Positions 56,914 through 64,000 of a stretch of DNA of 64,000 bases are shown here, piece by piece (positions within the stretch are counted from its first letter, which is position 1; every line of letters begins with the position of its first letter). The position numbers and the translations under genes were made by a program. Below the pieces are notes generated by a model. It worked only from the letters and a program-made list of their open reading frames with translations. It was not told where the DNA came from and did not search any database. Source of the DNA: Tannerellaceae bacterium (GTDB lineage: Bacteria; Bacteroidota; Bacteroidia; Bacteroidales; Tannerellaceae); assembly GCA_021201295.1 (NCBI GenBank), contig JAJQFE010000023.1:1-64000 (forward strand), given 5' to 3'.

Positions 56914-58335
56914 ATGAGCACAGAAGAAAGAGATGATTCTCAAGCGCGCCCAAGAAAAGTGATACCAAGTATCAGAAGGGAAAACACAGGTCAGGAAGCT
57001 GAAAGAAGACCTTACAATCAGGGATATAACAGGCCTGATAGTAGTAACTATGAACGTAGACCATATAATCGTCCTCAACAGGATGGTGGATATCGATCGT
57101 ATGGAGACAACCGTTCTCAGTATGGAGACCGTCAACAAAACCGTCCACGGAGCTATGACAACAATCGGGGAGGCTACGGAAACAATTCCGGATACGGGAA
57201 TAACAGACCTTCGTATGGAAATAACCGTCCTTCCTATGGAAACAATTATGACCGTCCGTATAGCAACCGCCCTGTTCGTCAGGGAGGATACGAAGACAGG
57301 CCAGGCAGAGCCTATTCTGCGACTCCTTTCGGGGATGGAATGACTGAAGACGGACTGAAGAAACGAAGACCACGTGTAGGAGATGCCCGTACTAATCAGT
57401 ATGACAACCGGGGTGGAAACAGACCGGCTTATGGTAATAACCGGGGTGGTTATGGAAATAACTACGGGAATAACGGTGGTTATGGAAACAACGGAGGCTA
57501 TGGCAATAACAGACGTCCGAATAATAATATGCGACGTCGTACATCGGATTATAATCCAAATGCTAAGTATAACTTCCAGAAACAGTTAAAGTATAAGGAA
57601 GTATTAGCAGATCCTAATGAGCCAATCCGTTTGAACAAATACCTTTCAAATGCCGGGGTTTGTTCCCGTCGTGAAGCGGATGAATTTATCCAGGCAGGTG
57701 TAGTAAAGGTAAATGATCAGGTAGTAACAGAATTAGGTACAAAGATTACACGTGCTGATAAGGTATTATTCCATGATCAGCCGGTTCAGATCGAAAGTAA
57801 AGTATATATTGTACTAAACAAACCTAAGAATTGTATAACTACTTTAGAAGATTCACAGAAGCGTCGTACCGTAATGGATTTGGTAAAGAATGCCTGTCAG
57901 GAACGTATTTATCCTGTAGGACGTCTGGACAGAAATACAACAGGTGTACTTTTATTGACCAATAATGGAGATTTAGCGTCTAAGTTAACTCATCCTTCTT
58001 ATAAGAAAAAGAAGATCTATCACGTGTGGCTGAATAAAAATGTAGCTATCGAAGATATGGAAAAAATTGCAAATGGGCTGGAGTTAGAAGATGGAGAAAT
58101 TCATGCCGATGCGATCAGTTATGTAAGTGAGGATGATAAAAGCCAGGTGGGTATTGAGATCCATTCCGGGCGAAATCGTATTGTCCGCCGTATCTTTGAA
58201 TCTTTGGGCTATCATGTGATTAAATTAGATCGTGTATATTTTGCTGGTCTTACTAAAAAGAATTTAAGCCGGGGCAAATGGCGCTATCTTAACGAGAGAG
58301 AGGTAAACGCGCTTCAAATGGGCGCGTTTGAATAA
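56914..58335 (+). CDS. rRNA pseudouridine synthase with a long disordered N-terminal region
   Basis: This 473-residue protein has three parts. Residues 15-215 are low complexity, rich in Gly, Asn, Tyr and Arg, with repeats like YGNNRPSYGNNRPSYGNN and later GGYGNN. An S4 RNA-binding domain follows at about 237-290 (RLNKYLSNAGVCSRREADEF). The RluB/RsuA catalytic domain starts at about 300 (IVLNKPKNCITTLEDSQKR), with the catalytic Asp in VGRLDRNTTGVLLLTN near 339. It should convert a uridine of rRNA to pseudouridine. The disordered arm is unusual in length and would bind RNA or phase-separate (inference). Confidence 0.93.
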   Translation: MSTEERDDSQARPRKVIPSIRRENTGQEAERRPYNQGYNRPDSSNYERRPYNRPQQDGGYRSYGDNRSQYGDRQQNRPRSYDNNRGGYGNNSGYGNNRPSYGNNRPSYGNNYDRPYSNRPVRQGGYEDRPGRAYSATPFGDGMTEDGLKKRRPRVGDARTNQYDNRGGNRPAYGNNRGGYGNNYGNNGGYGNNGGYGNNRRPNNNMRRRTSDYNPNAKYNFQKQLKYKEVLADPNEPIRLNKYLSNAGVCSRREADEFIQAGVVKVNDQVVTELGTKITRADKVLFHDQPVQIESKVYIVLNKPKNCITTLEDSQKRRTVMDLVKNACQERIYPVGRLDRNTTGVLLLTNNGDLASKLTHPSYKKKKIYHVWLNKNVAIEDMEKIANGLELEDGEIHADAISYVSEDDKSQVGIEIHSGRNRIVRRIFESLGYHVIKLDRVYFAGLTKKNLSRGKWRYLNEREVNALQMGAFE

Positions 58336-58344
58336 ATTTCCTGA

Positions 58345-58374
58345 GATAGCCGGTTTCTTTTAACCGGCTATCTT
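58345..58374 (+). terminator. Terminator after the pseudouridine synthase gene
   Basis: GATAGCCGGTT pairs with AACCGGCTATC around a six-base loop, followed by TTATTTAT. Confidence 0.75.
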
Positions 58375-58406
58375 ATTTATCTTATCTAAGTTAAAAAACT
58401 ACGAAT

Positions 58407-59813
58407 ATGGAAACAATTACAAGATCAAAAATTGTAGATGTACTGAAAAGCACTGCTTTTGGTTCAACCGTGAATGTAAAAGGCTGGGTTCGTACCCGCC
58501 GGGGTAGCAAACAGGTGAATTTTATTGCTTTGAATGACGGTTCTACAATTAATAATATTCAGATCGTTGTAGATATTGAAAAATTAGGGGAGGAGTTCCT
58601 GAAACCTATTACCACCGGTGCCTGTATCAGTGTAAACGGTACGTTAGTAGAGTCACAGGGAAAAGGTCAGAGTGCAGAGATACAGGCTAAGGAAATTGAA
58701 ATATATGGTTCTGCAGATCCCGCTACTTATCCTTTACAAAAGAAAGGGCATTCATTGGAATTTTTAAGGGAAATAGCCCATTTGCGTCCCCGTACCAATA
58801 CCTTTGGAGCCGTTTTCCGTATTCGCCACCATATGGCAATTGCCATTCACCAATTCTTTCATGAAAGAGGTTTCTTCTATTTTCATACCCCTATCATTAC
58901 AGGTTCAGATTGTGAAGGAGCCGGACAAATGTTCCAGGTGACTACTATGAACTTATATGATCTGAAGAAAAATGAAGAAGGATCTATTGATTATAAAGAA
59001 GACTTTTTTGGTAAACAGGCCAGTCTGACCGTATCAGGTCAGTTAGAGGGAGAATTAGCCGCTATGGCATTAGGAGCTATTTATACCTTTGGTCCTACCT
59101 TCCGTGCGGAAAATTCCAATACTCCCCGGCATTTAGCTGAATTCTGGATGATTGAACCGGAAGTTGCCTTTAATGAAATAGAAGAAAATATGCAGCTTGC
59201 CGAAGATTTTATCAAATATTGTATACAATGGGCTTTAGATAACTGTAAAGAAGATATTGAGTTTCTGAATAACATGTTTGATAAAGAGTTGATTGAACGG
59301 CTGGAATTTGTGTTGAAACAGAACTTTATTCGTTTGACATATACAGAAGGAATCCGGATTTTGGAAGACGCTGTTGCTAAAGGACGTCAATTTGAATTCC
59401 CTATTTTCTGGGGAGCTGATTTAGCGTCTGAACATGAACGTTATTTAGTAGAGGAACATTTTAAATGTCCCGTTATCCTGACAGACTACCCAAAAGAAAT
59501 AAAGTCTTTCTATATGAAGCAGAATGACGATGGAAAAACGGTGCGCGCTATGGATGTTCTTTTCCCAAAAATCGGAGAGATCATAGGCGGATCACAGCGT
59601 GAAGAAGACTATGATAAATTAGCTCGATGGGCACAGGAAATGGGAGTTCCCACAAAAGATATCTGGTGGTATCTGGATACACGTAGATTTGGAACTGCTC
59701 CTCACTCCGGATTTGGTTTAGGATTTGAACGTTTGTTGTTATTTGTAACAGGTATGGCAAATATCCGGGATGTCATACCGTTCCCACGGACACCTAATAA
59801 TGCGGAATTTTAA
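58407..59813 (+). CDS. asnS: Asparaginyl-tRNA synthetase
   Basis: This 468-residue class IIb synthetase charges tRNA-Asn. The OB-fold anticodon domain (residues 1-120) has [20 protein letters not shown]. The catalytic domain has motif 2 [20 protein letters not shown], ending at the following Glu, [16 protein letters not shown] for Asn recognition, and motif 3 [15 protein letters not shown] with [11 protein letters not shown] at the end. It is convergent with an Lrp/AsnC-type regulator, with terminator sequence shared between them. Confidence 0.97.
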   Translation: METITRSKIVDVLKSTAFGSTVNVKGWVRTRRGSKQVNFIALNDGSTINNIQIVVDIEKLGEEFLKPITTGACISVNGTLVESQGKGQSAEIQAKEIEIYGSADPATYPLQKKGHSLEFLREIAHLRPRTNTFGAVFRIRHHMAIAIHQFFHERGFFYFHTPIITGSDCEGAGQMFQVTTMNLYDLKKNEEGSIDYKEDFFGKQASLTVSGQLEGELAAMALGAIYTFGPTFRAENSNTPRHLAEFWMIEPEVAFNEIEENMQLAEDFIKYCIQWALDNCKEDIEFLNNMFDKELIERLEFVLKQNFIRLTYTEGIRILEDAVAKGRQFEFPIFWGADLASEHERYLVEEHFKCPVILTDYPKEIKSFYMKQNDDGKTVRAMDVLFPKIGEIIGGSQREEDYDKLARWAQEMGVPTKDIWWYLDTRRFGTAPHSGFGLGFERLLLFVTGMANIRDVIPFPRTPNNAEF

Positions 59814-59836
59814 AGAAAATACCTTCTAATAAAAAA

Positions 59837-59867
59837 ATCTCGGATTAAAATATCCGGGATTTTTTTA
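59837..59867 (+). terminator. Terminator between asnS and the Lrp-type gene
   Basis: ATCTCGGAT pairs with ATCCGGGAT with one wobble, followed by seven T. Its right end overlaps the stop of the convergent gene at 59865. Confidence 0.85.
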
Positions 59868-60347
59868 TTCTATGGAATCATTCTCTTCTATATCAATAGG
59901 AATTTGTTTTTTAAATACCTCCTTAAAGGAGATTAGCGATTCTGTTCTGGCTAACCCTAAAGGTTGCAATTTCGTATGAATAATATTCAATAGATGCTGG
60001 TTATTCTTGGCATAGATCTTAATAAAGAGATCATATTGTCCTGTTGTATAGTGGCATTCCACCACTTCCGGGATTTCTTTTAATGCTTCTGTCACAGAAG
60101 GAAACTGATCAGGAGATTTCAAAAACAGCCCTATGTAGGCACATGTTTCATATCCGACCTTGGCATTATCAATGATAAACTCCGATCCTTTAATTACTTC
60201 AAGATTGGTAAGTTTCTGAATTCGTTGATGAATAGCGGCTCCCGAAACATTACATTTCCGGGCAACTTCAAGGAAAGGCATACGGGCGTTGTTAATAATT
60301 AGTTTGAGAATCTTTTCGTCCAGTGCATCTAATTGATGATGTGCCAT
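59865..60347 (-). CDS. Lrp/AsnC-family transcriptional regulator
   Basis: This 160-residue protein has an N-terminal helix-turn-helix (LDALDEKILKLIINNARMPF, CNVSGAAIHQRIQKLTNL) and a C-terminal RAM domain (AYIGLFLKSPDQFPSVTEAL, VVECHYTTGQYDLFIKIYAK), normally used to sense an amino acid and form octamers. ATG at 60347 (MAHHQLDALDEKIL) is preferred to the upstream in-frame ATG at 60410. It is convergent with asnS and divergent from a GNAT gene. The sensed amino acid cannot be told; asparagine is a guess from position only. Confidence 0.93.
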   Translation of the reverse strand: MAHHQLDALDEKILKLIINNARMPFLEVARKCNVSGAAIHQRIQKLTNLEVIKGSEFIIDNAKVGYETCAYIGLFLKSPDQFPSVTEALKEIPEVVECHYTTGQYDLFIKIYAKNNQHLLNIIHTKLQPLGLARTESLISFKEVFKKQIPIDIEENDSIE

Positions 60348-60492
60348 AATTTGAATATATTTGTATGTCAGTAAAATGGATTGCTTACGATTTAATACAA
60401 ATATAATCAATTTATTAAATTCTTTCTGGTTTCAGACGCTAAATCATACTCATTATAACTTTTCTTAATCGATTTATTAACAACTATATATT

Positions 60493-61041
60493 ATGGATAT
60501 ACAACAGAGAATACAATGTAAGCCTTTGAATACTTTAGATAAAAGTGTATTAGATCAGGTTGAACAGACTTATACTTCTTCTTTTCCTGTAAATGAAAGA
60601 AGAGATTTTGACTTAGTAAGAAAGATGCTGGAGGATAATCCGGATTTTAAAATATATGCATTCATCCGGCAGGGAATATATGTGGGATTTATTAGCGCCT
60701 GGGTTTTTGAATATTTTGCTTATATTGAACATTTTGCTATAGATGAATCAGCCCGGAATGGTGGAATAGGAGCAGGAGCTATCAAGCAATTTATGGAAAT
60801 ATGCCAGTTGCCAGTTGTACTGGAAGTAGAACTACCAAAAGAAGATCTATCTAAGCATAGGATTCGCTTTTATGAACGTTTGGGATTTATTTTAAACACC
60901 CATCCTTATCTTCAGCCTCCTTATCGTTCTGGAGAAGAATGGCTGGATATGTACCTTATGACATATGGGGAAATAGATTTGGAAAAGAGATATGAACAAA
61001 TAAAAGAAATATTATATAAAAGAGTATATGGTATTATTTAA
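60493..61041 (+). CDS. GNAT-family N-acetyltransferase
   Basis: This 182-residue protein matches the GNAT fold. FPVNERRDFDLVRKMLED near residues 31-48 precedes motif A with the acetyl-CoA pyrophosphate loop ARNGGIGAGAIKQFM (about residues 92-106), then LPVVLEVELPKEDLSKHRIR and the motif B-type FYERLGFILNTHPYL. The substrate is unknown. It is divergent from the Lrp-type regulator, which might control it. A shared terminator separates it from the ExbD gene downstream. Confidence 0.88.
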   Translation: MDIQQRIQCKPLNTLDKSVLDQVEQTYTSSFPVNERRDFDLVRKMLEDNPDFKIYAFIRQGIYVGFISAWVFEYFAYIEHFAIDESARNGGIGAGAIKQFMEICQLPVVLEVELPKEDLSKHRIRFYERLGFILNTHPYLQPPYRSGEEWLDMYLMTYGEIDLEKRYEQIKEILYKRVYGII

Positions 61042-61080
61042 AAAAGGAAAGGCAGAATATTATTTCTGCCTTTCCTTTTT
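61041..61080. terminator. Bidirectional terminator between the GNAT and ExbD genes
   Basis: AAAAAGGAAAGGCAGAA (61041-61057) pairs with TTCTGCCTTTCCTTTTT (61064-61080), a near-perfect stem with A-rich and T-rich ends that would work in both directions. Confidence 0.92.
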
Positions 61081-61095
61081 ATATGTAGTTGATTC

Positions 61096-61563
61096 TTAAT
61101 CTGCTCTTTGAGATGCCGAATAACTAATTTTTAGTGCATATGCTTCACGAAGTGCCTGTTTGATATCAGTGATCACCCCCATTTTAGTCTCTTTGTCAGC
61201 TTTGATAGAGACAGTCATAAATGGTTGGTCTTCTTCTTTCATACTGGATTTTTCCTGAGCAATATAGTCCTGGATTTCCGATGTTTCAGCAAACTGGTCA
61301 TTTAACTGAATACGGGTTTCAGAACCCATTTTAGCTCTTAATTCCTGCGTCGGTTGCCCAACATAAATGAAAGTTACCAATGATTTCTTTTCAAGCTTTT
61401 GAAGCTCAGTTGCCTGTGGAGCCTTAAATACTACTTTCAGAGTTACTTCACGCATGGTAGTTACCATCATGATAAAGAATAAGAAAGCAAATACTAAGTC
61501 AGGTAATGATGATGTATTCAATTCAGGCATTTCTCTACCGCCTGCTTTACTAAACTTTCCCAT
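61096..61563 (-). CDS. ExbD/TolR-family biopolymer transport protein (second copy)
   Basis: This 155-residue protein has one membrane segment near the start (LPDLVFAFLFFIMMVTTMRE, about 19-38) with the essential Asp at residue 21. The periplasmic ExbD domain follows, with KMGVITDIKQALREAYALK near the end. It is one half of the proton channel used to energise TonB- or Tol-type work at the outer membrane. It is 2 bp after the other ExbD gene. Two ExbD copies with one ExbB are common in Bacteroidota. Confidence 0.92.
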   Translation of the reverse strand: MGKFSKAGGREMPELNTSSLPDLVFAFLFFIMMVTTMREVTLKVVFKAPQATELQKLEKKSLVTFIYVGQPTQELRAKMGSETRIQLNDQFAETSEIQDYIAQEKSSMKEEDQPFMTVSIKADKETKMGVITDIKQALREAYALKISYSASQRAD

Positions 61564-61565
61564 TC

Positions 61566-62153
61566 CTATTTATCTCCATAATTTTTAGGTTCTGCTTCTG
61601 ATATCTTTTGAGGATAGATCATCTGCACAGCCTTTTGTTGTTCGTCATCTAAGTCGGCAAACAATTTACCGAATTTTTTCTGGGAAACATCATTTCTCAA
61701 TTCGTTATAAGCTGCTGCTAATTCATTCTGAACATTTATGTATGCCTGGTATTCCGTACCACGGTCATTCTGTAACGAAATAATGTGGTTTTTAGTTACC
61801 ATCTGGTTTCCGAAGAAAGGTACTTCTACTTCCAGTTTTTCCGGCATGTGTTCGTCATTATAAGGGTTTTCAATGAAATCTTTTACCCTGTCTTTCAATT
61901 GCGAGATATCGATGAACTGGTCACCACAGAGAATCTGGTTGTTACTGTTGATCAGTACGACAAGCAGGTTTCTCTTTTTGATATCAATATCTAAGTTCTC
62001 CTTTTGTTCTTTAGGTACAGGAGGTGGCAAACGTCTTGCCAAACCTTTATCTGTATCCATAGACGTAGTAATAAGGAAGAAGATAAGCAACATGAAAGCA
62101 ATATCGGCAGACGAAGAACCATTGATACCCGGTGTCTTTCTTTTTTTACCCAT
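61566..62153 (-). CDS. ExbD/TolR-family biopolymer transport protein (first copy)
   Basis: This 195-residue protein begins MGKKRKTPGINGSSSADIAF, with the membrane segment IAFMLLIFFLITTSMD and the functional Asp just before it (SADIAF). The periplasmic part is longer than in the other copy, with NLLVVLINSNNQILCGDQFI and a C-terminal Lys/Glu-rich stretch. It works with the ExbB-like protein in the proton-driven complex. It lies between a small membrane protein gene (25 bp) and the second ExbD. Confidence 0.92.
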   Translation of the reverse strand: MGKKRKTPGINGSSSADIAFMLLIFFLITTSMDTDKGLARRLPPPVPKEQKENLDIDIKKRNLLVVLINSNNQILCGDQFIDISQLKDRVKDFIENPYNDEHMPEKLEVEVPFFGNQMVTKNHIISLQNDRGTEYQAYINVQNELAAAYNELRNDVSQKKFGKLFADLDDEQQKAVQMIYPQKISEAEPKNYGDK

Positions 62154-62178
62154 TTTTGCTTACTTTATCTAATCGTTA

Positions 62179-62652
62179 TTACTTATTCAAAATTTTCTTT
62201 ACGCTACCTGCAATTACAGCTAAAACAATCAGCCCGATCAGGATGTAAATAGAATAGATCCACATATCAGTGATCTTTAACCAGGATGCTGTATTATAGT
62301 CAGCCGACTCTGCATTAATCATAGGTAGTGGAGTTGGGTCACCAATCGCATATGCAATAAGTAGAATAGCAGCAAAGACCACAATTACACCTAAAGACAT
62401 AAGAGCTGCTTTGGCATCATCTTTAAATGATCCTGCAAATTGCCATACCGCAAAAACTAATGTGCTGATGGTGGTAAGACCAAATAATATATATACCCAG
62501 TTCAGTAAAAGGTTGGTATGAACGGGTTCCTTCATGTCAGCTCCCAGATCGATAACGCCTCCGGAAACGAACATAGCCAGCACTATAATACTAATAATAG
62601 CAGAAGCTAACAGTGTCCAGCTGGATATTTTTCTTATCTTAGTTACTGCCAT
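62179..62652 (-). CDS. Four-helix membrane protein in the ExbB-ExbD cluster
   Basis: The 157-residue protein has about four membrane segments (ISSWTLLASAIISIIVLAMF, LNWVYILFGLTTISTLVFAV, ALMSLGVIVVFAAILLIAYA and IYSIYILIGLIVLAVIAGSV). No catalytic motifs are evident. Its place between exbB- and exbD-type genes, 8 bp after the former, recurs in Bacteroidota, where the gene is unnamed. A structural partner of the channel is inferred from position. Confidence 0.8.
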   Translation of the reverse strand: MAVTKIRKISSWTLLASAIISIIVLAMFVSGGVIDLGADMKEPVHTNLLLNWVYILFGLTTISTLVFAVWQFAGSFKDDAKAALMSLGVIVVFAAILLIAYAIGDPTPLPMINAESADYNTASWLKITDMWIYSIYILIGLIVLAVIAGSVKKILNK

Positions 62653-62660
62653 AGTAGTAC

Positions 62661-63395
62661 TTATTTTTTGTATTTAAGGTTATATTTGACAACCAGGTCG
62701 ATCAAAGAAATAGAAGCATCTTCCATCTTATTCAGGATAGCTTCCAACTGGCTCAACAAATAGTTATAGAAAATCTGAAGGATCAGAGCAACTACAAGAC
62801 CACCTACTGTTGTGATCAAAGCCACTTTCATACCACCGGCAACAACTGTTGGGCTGATATCACCTACCTGTTCGATTTTATCGAACGCCATGATCATCCC
62901 GATAACTGTACCCAGGAATCCTAAAGAAGGAGCCATCGCGATAAACAATGTGATCCAGGAAAGATTCTTTTCCAACAGACCACCCTGTACACCACCGTAA
63001 GAAATGATAGATTTTTCAACTACATCAATACCCTGGTTAATTCTCATTAAACCCTGATAAGCGATAGATGCGATAGGACCTCTTGTATCACGGGCAATAG
63101 CTTTTGCACCTTCTACATCACCTTTATCAAGAGCTTCTTCAATTCCTTTTAATAATTTATCAGCATTTGTATCAGCTAAGTTCAGATAAATAATTCTTTC
63201 CAGACAGAAAGCTAAACCAAGTATCAAAGCGATGGCAACCAAACTCATAAAGTCCGCACCACCTTCGATAAATTTTGTTTTTAAAGCCTGGTGTATACCA
63301 CCTTCGATAAGTTCAGAAGTTTCCTGCGCAAAAACTGCAGTAGAAGCTCCAAGAGCACATACACTCAAGAATGCCTTTGCAAATAACTTTTTCAT
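62661..63395 (-). CDS. MotA/TolQ/ExbB-type proton channel protein
   Basis: This 244-residue inner-membrane protein starts at ATG 63395 (MKKLFAKAFLSVCALGASTA), a signal-like N-terminal hydrophobic segment. Three more membrane helices follow, with the typical loop around GPIASIAYQGLMRINQGI and the channel helices with LGFLGTVIGMIMAFDKIE and VALITTVGGLVVALILQIFY. Together with the two ExbD proteins it would form the proton-driven energising complex. The frame extends upstream to 63560 over tRNA-Ser, but that part is an artefact. The gene starts the leftward operon. Confidence 0.93.
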   Translation of the reverse strand: MKKLFAKAFLSVCALGASTAVFAQETSELIEGGIHQALKTKFIEGGADFMSLVAIALILGLAFCLERIIYLNLADTNADKLLKGIEEALDKGDVEGAKAIARDTRGPIASIAYQGLMRINQGIDVVEKSIISYGGVQGGLLEKNLSWITLFIAMAPSLGFLGTVIGMIMAFDKIEQVGDISPTVVAGGMKVALITTVGGLVVALILQIFYNYLLSQLEAILNKMEDASISLIDLVVKYNLKYKK

Positions 63396-63478
63396 TGTGT
63401 GTTCAATTTTTAAGATTAATAATTCTCTTTTTTGTTTTAATTTTTTGTTATAAGTCACTTCATGATATTTCTCCTGTG

Positions 63479-63566
63479 CGGAGAGAGCGGGATTCGAACC
63501 CGCGATACGCTTTAGGCGTATACACGCTTTCCAGGCGTGCCTCTTCAACCACTCGAGCATCTCTCC
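63479..63566 (-). tRNA. tRNA-Ser (GGA anticodon)
   Basis: On the minus strand, the class II tRNA has acceptor GGAGAGA with TCTCTCC, anticodon arm CACGC-CTGGAAA-GCGTG giving GGA (codons UCC/UCU), a long variable arm (TATACGCCTAAAGCGTAT) and T arm CGCGGG-TTCGAAT-CCCGC. Discriminator G; CCA is not encoded. Confidence 0.96.
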
Positions 63567-63711
63567 AAAATGAGCATCTCATCCTTATAAAACGAGCACA
63601 AAATACGAAAAAAATCCCAATTGCAAATGTTTTAGTGCACAAATCTAAAGTTTTTGGTTGATTTATTCACTATATAAACGCAATAAATTTTGTCCCGAAC
63701 CTTTAGATTGT

Positions 63712-64000
63712 TCAACTATCCTTTGTTAAAGGCATTTTAAATAGGTTCAGCGCATTTTTTTTTGTGATTTCTACCGTCTCTTTCATGGATATTTTATAAA
63801 TATCGGACACCTTTTTGGCCGTTTCCCAAATGTAAACCGGCTCATTTCTTTTCCCCCGGTAAGGAACAGGAGAGAGATAAGGAGCATCCGTTTCCAATAC
63901 AATATCCTCTATCGAGACACCTTGGATCACTTCATCTAATTTTGAATTTTTGAAAGTAACCACTCCATTAATTCCGATCCTGAAGTTCTCTAATTTTTGA
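63712..64000 (-). CDS. tatD: TatD-family hydrolase, C-terminal part (runs off the window)
   Basis: The visible part begins at the window edge and ends at 63712, about 95 residues. It reads KLENFRIGINGVVTFKNSKL, then IVLETDAPYLSPVPYRGKRN with the conserved Asp that binds metal, followed by EPVYIWETAKKVSDI and the final TKKNALNLFKM. TatD enzymes are metal-dependent nucleases/hydrolases of the amidohydrolase TIM-barrel fold. The N-terminal half with the HxH site lies outside the window. A GTG within the frame at 63963 is not the true start. Confidence 0.92.
   Translation of the reverse strand, partial: QKLENFRIGINGVVTFKNSKLDEVIQGVSIEDIVLETDAPYLSPVPYRGKRNEPVYIWETAKKVSDIYKISMKETVEITKKNALNLFKMPLTKDS

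Noticed and set aside
63396-63560. N-terminal extension of the ExbB-like protein beginning MLEWLKRHAWKAC
   Set aside because: These codons are the translation of tRNA-Ser and its flank; the true start with a signal-like helix is the ATG at 63395.

Overview
The window is chromosomal DNA from a member of the Bacteroidota, most likely order Bacteroidales. The evidence is gene content: BamA next to two Skp-like chaperones, a PorG-like (DUF6089) protein, UppS and MurI; DUF4924-rfbD-prfC; DUF4270 and DUF4907 proteins; an ExbB-ExbD-ExbD set; and -7 promoter elements of the TAnnTTTG type. Shine-Dalgarno-like sites are rare. Genus and species cannot be fixed from the sequence alone.

Layout. (1) 1-5.3 kb is a decaying accessory island: a LuxR-type regulator with a frameshift and a stop, a frameshifted GG-leader peptide precursor with a cysteine-rich core, a frameshifted family 2 glycosyltransferase, a truncated family 10 glycosyltransferase-like protein, a broken 6-bladed beta-propeller lipoprotein and its intact tandem paralogue. 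(2) 5.5-13.5 kb holds a Ca2+-type P-ATPase, tRNA-Thr and a leftward run ending in valS. (3) 13.45-14.39 kb is a large gene-free stretch with a very AT-rich block, a hairpin and a 22-bp-periodic array of dyad sites. (4) 14.4-16.9 kb encodes a LytS/LytT-type two-component pair plus a stand-alone LytTR protein. (5) 16.9-30.4 kb contains prmC-recX-comF, ribD, the outer-membrane biogenesis cluster (DUF6242, porG-like, uppS, bamA, two skp-like genes), murI, a VanX-type dipeptidase, yccF and a doubly frameshifted M23 peptidase. (6) 30.5-42.7 kb is housekeeping: a reduced Mur-ligase-like protein, DUF4924, rfbD, prfC, yjjG, rsmI, a RecD-like helicase, rsmD and a cardiolipin synthase. (7) 42.8-50.8 kb contains hisS, groES-groEL, tRNA-Leu, a ZIP metal transporter with an in-frame amber stop, an ECF sigma operon and eno. 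(8) 51-64 kb contains a Kelch/DUF4907/DUF4270/outer-membrane-protein group, tRNA-Val, purB, a pseudouridine synthase with a long disordered N-terminus, asnS, an Lrp/AsnC regulator, a GNAT protein, the ExbB/ExbD energising complex, tRNA-Ser and the end of tatD.

How they fit together. Most of the window serves envelope biogenesis (bamA, skp-like genes, uppS, murI, ExbB/ExbD, cls, VanX) and translation (valS, hisS, asnS, prfC, prmC, rsmI, rsmD, four tRNAs). The best candidates for something unusual are the peptide-precursor island at the left edge and the phased repeat array at 13.98-14.08 kb. Single-base indels at short homopolymers recur in several genes. They may be real decay, slippage-based switching or assembly errors; raw reads would decide.
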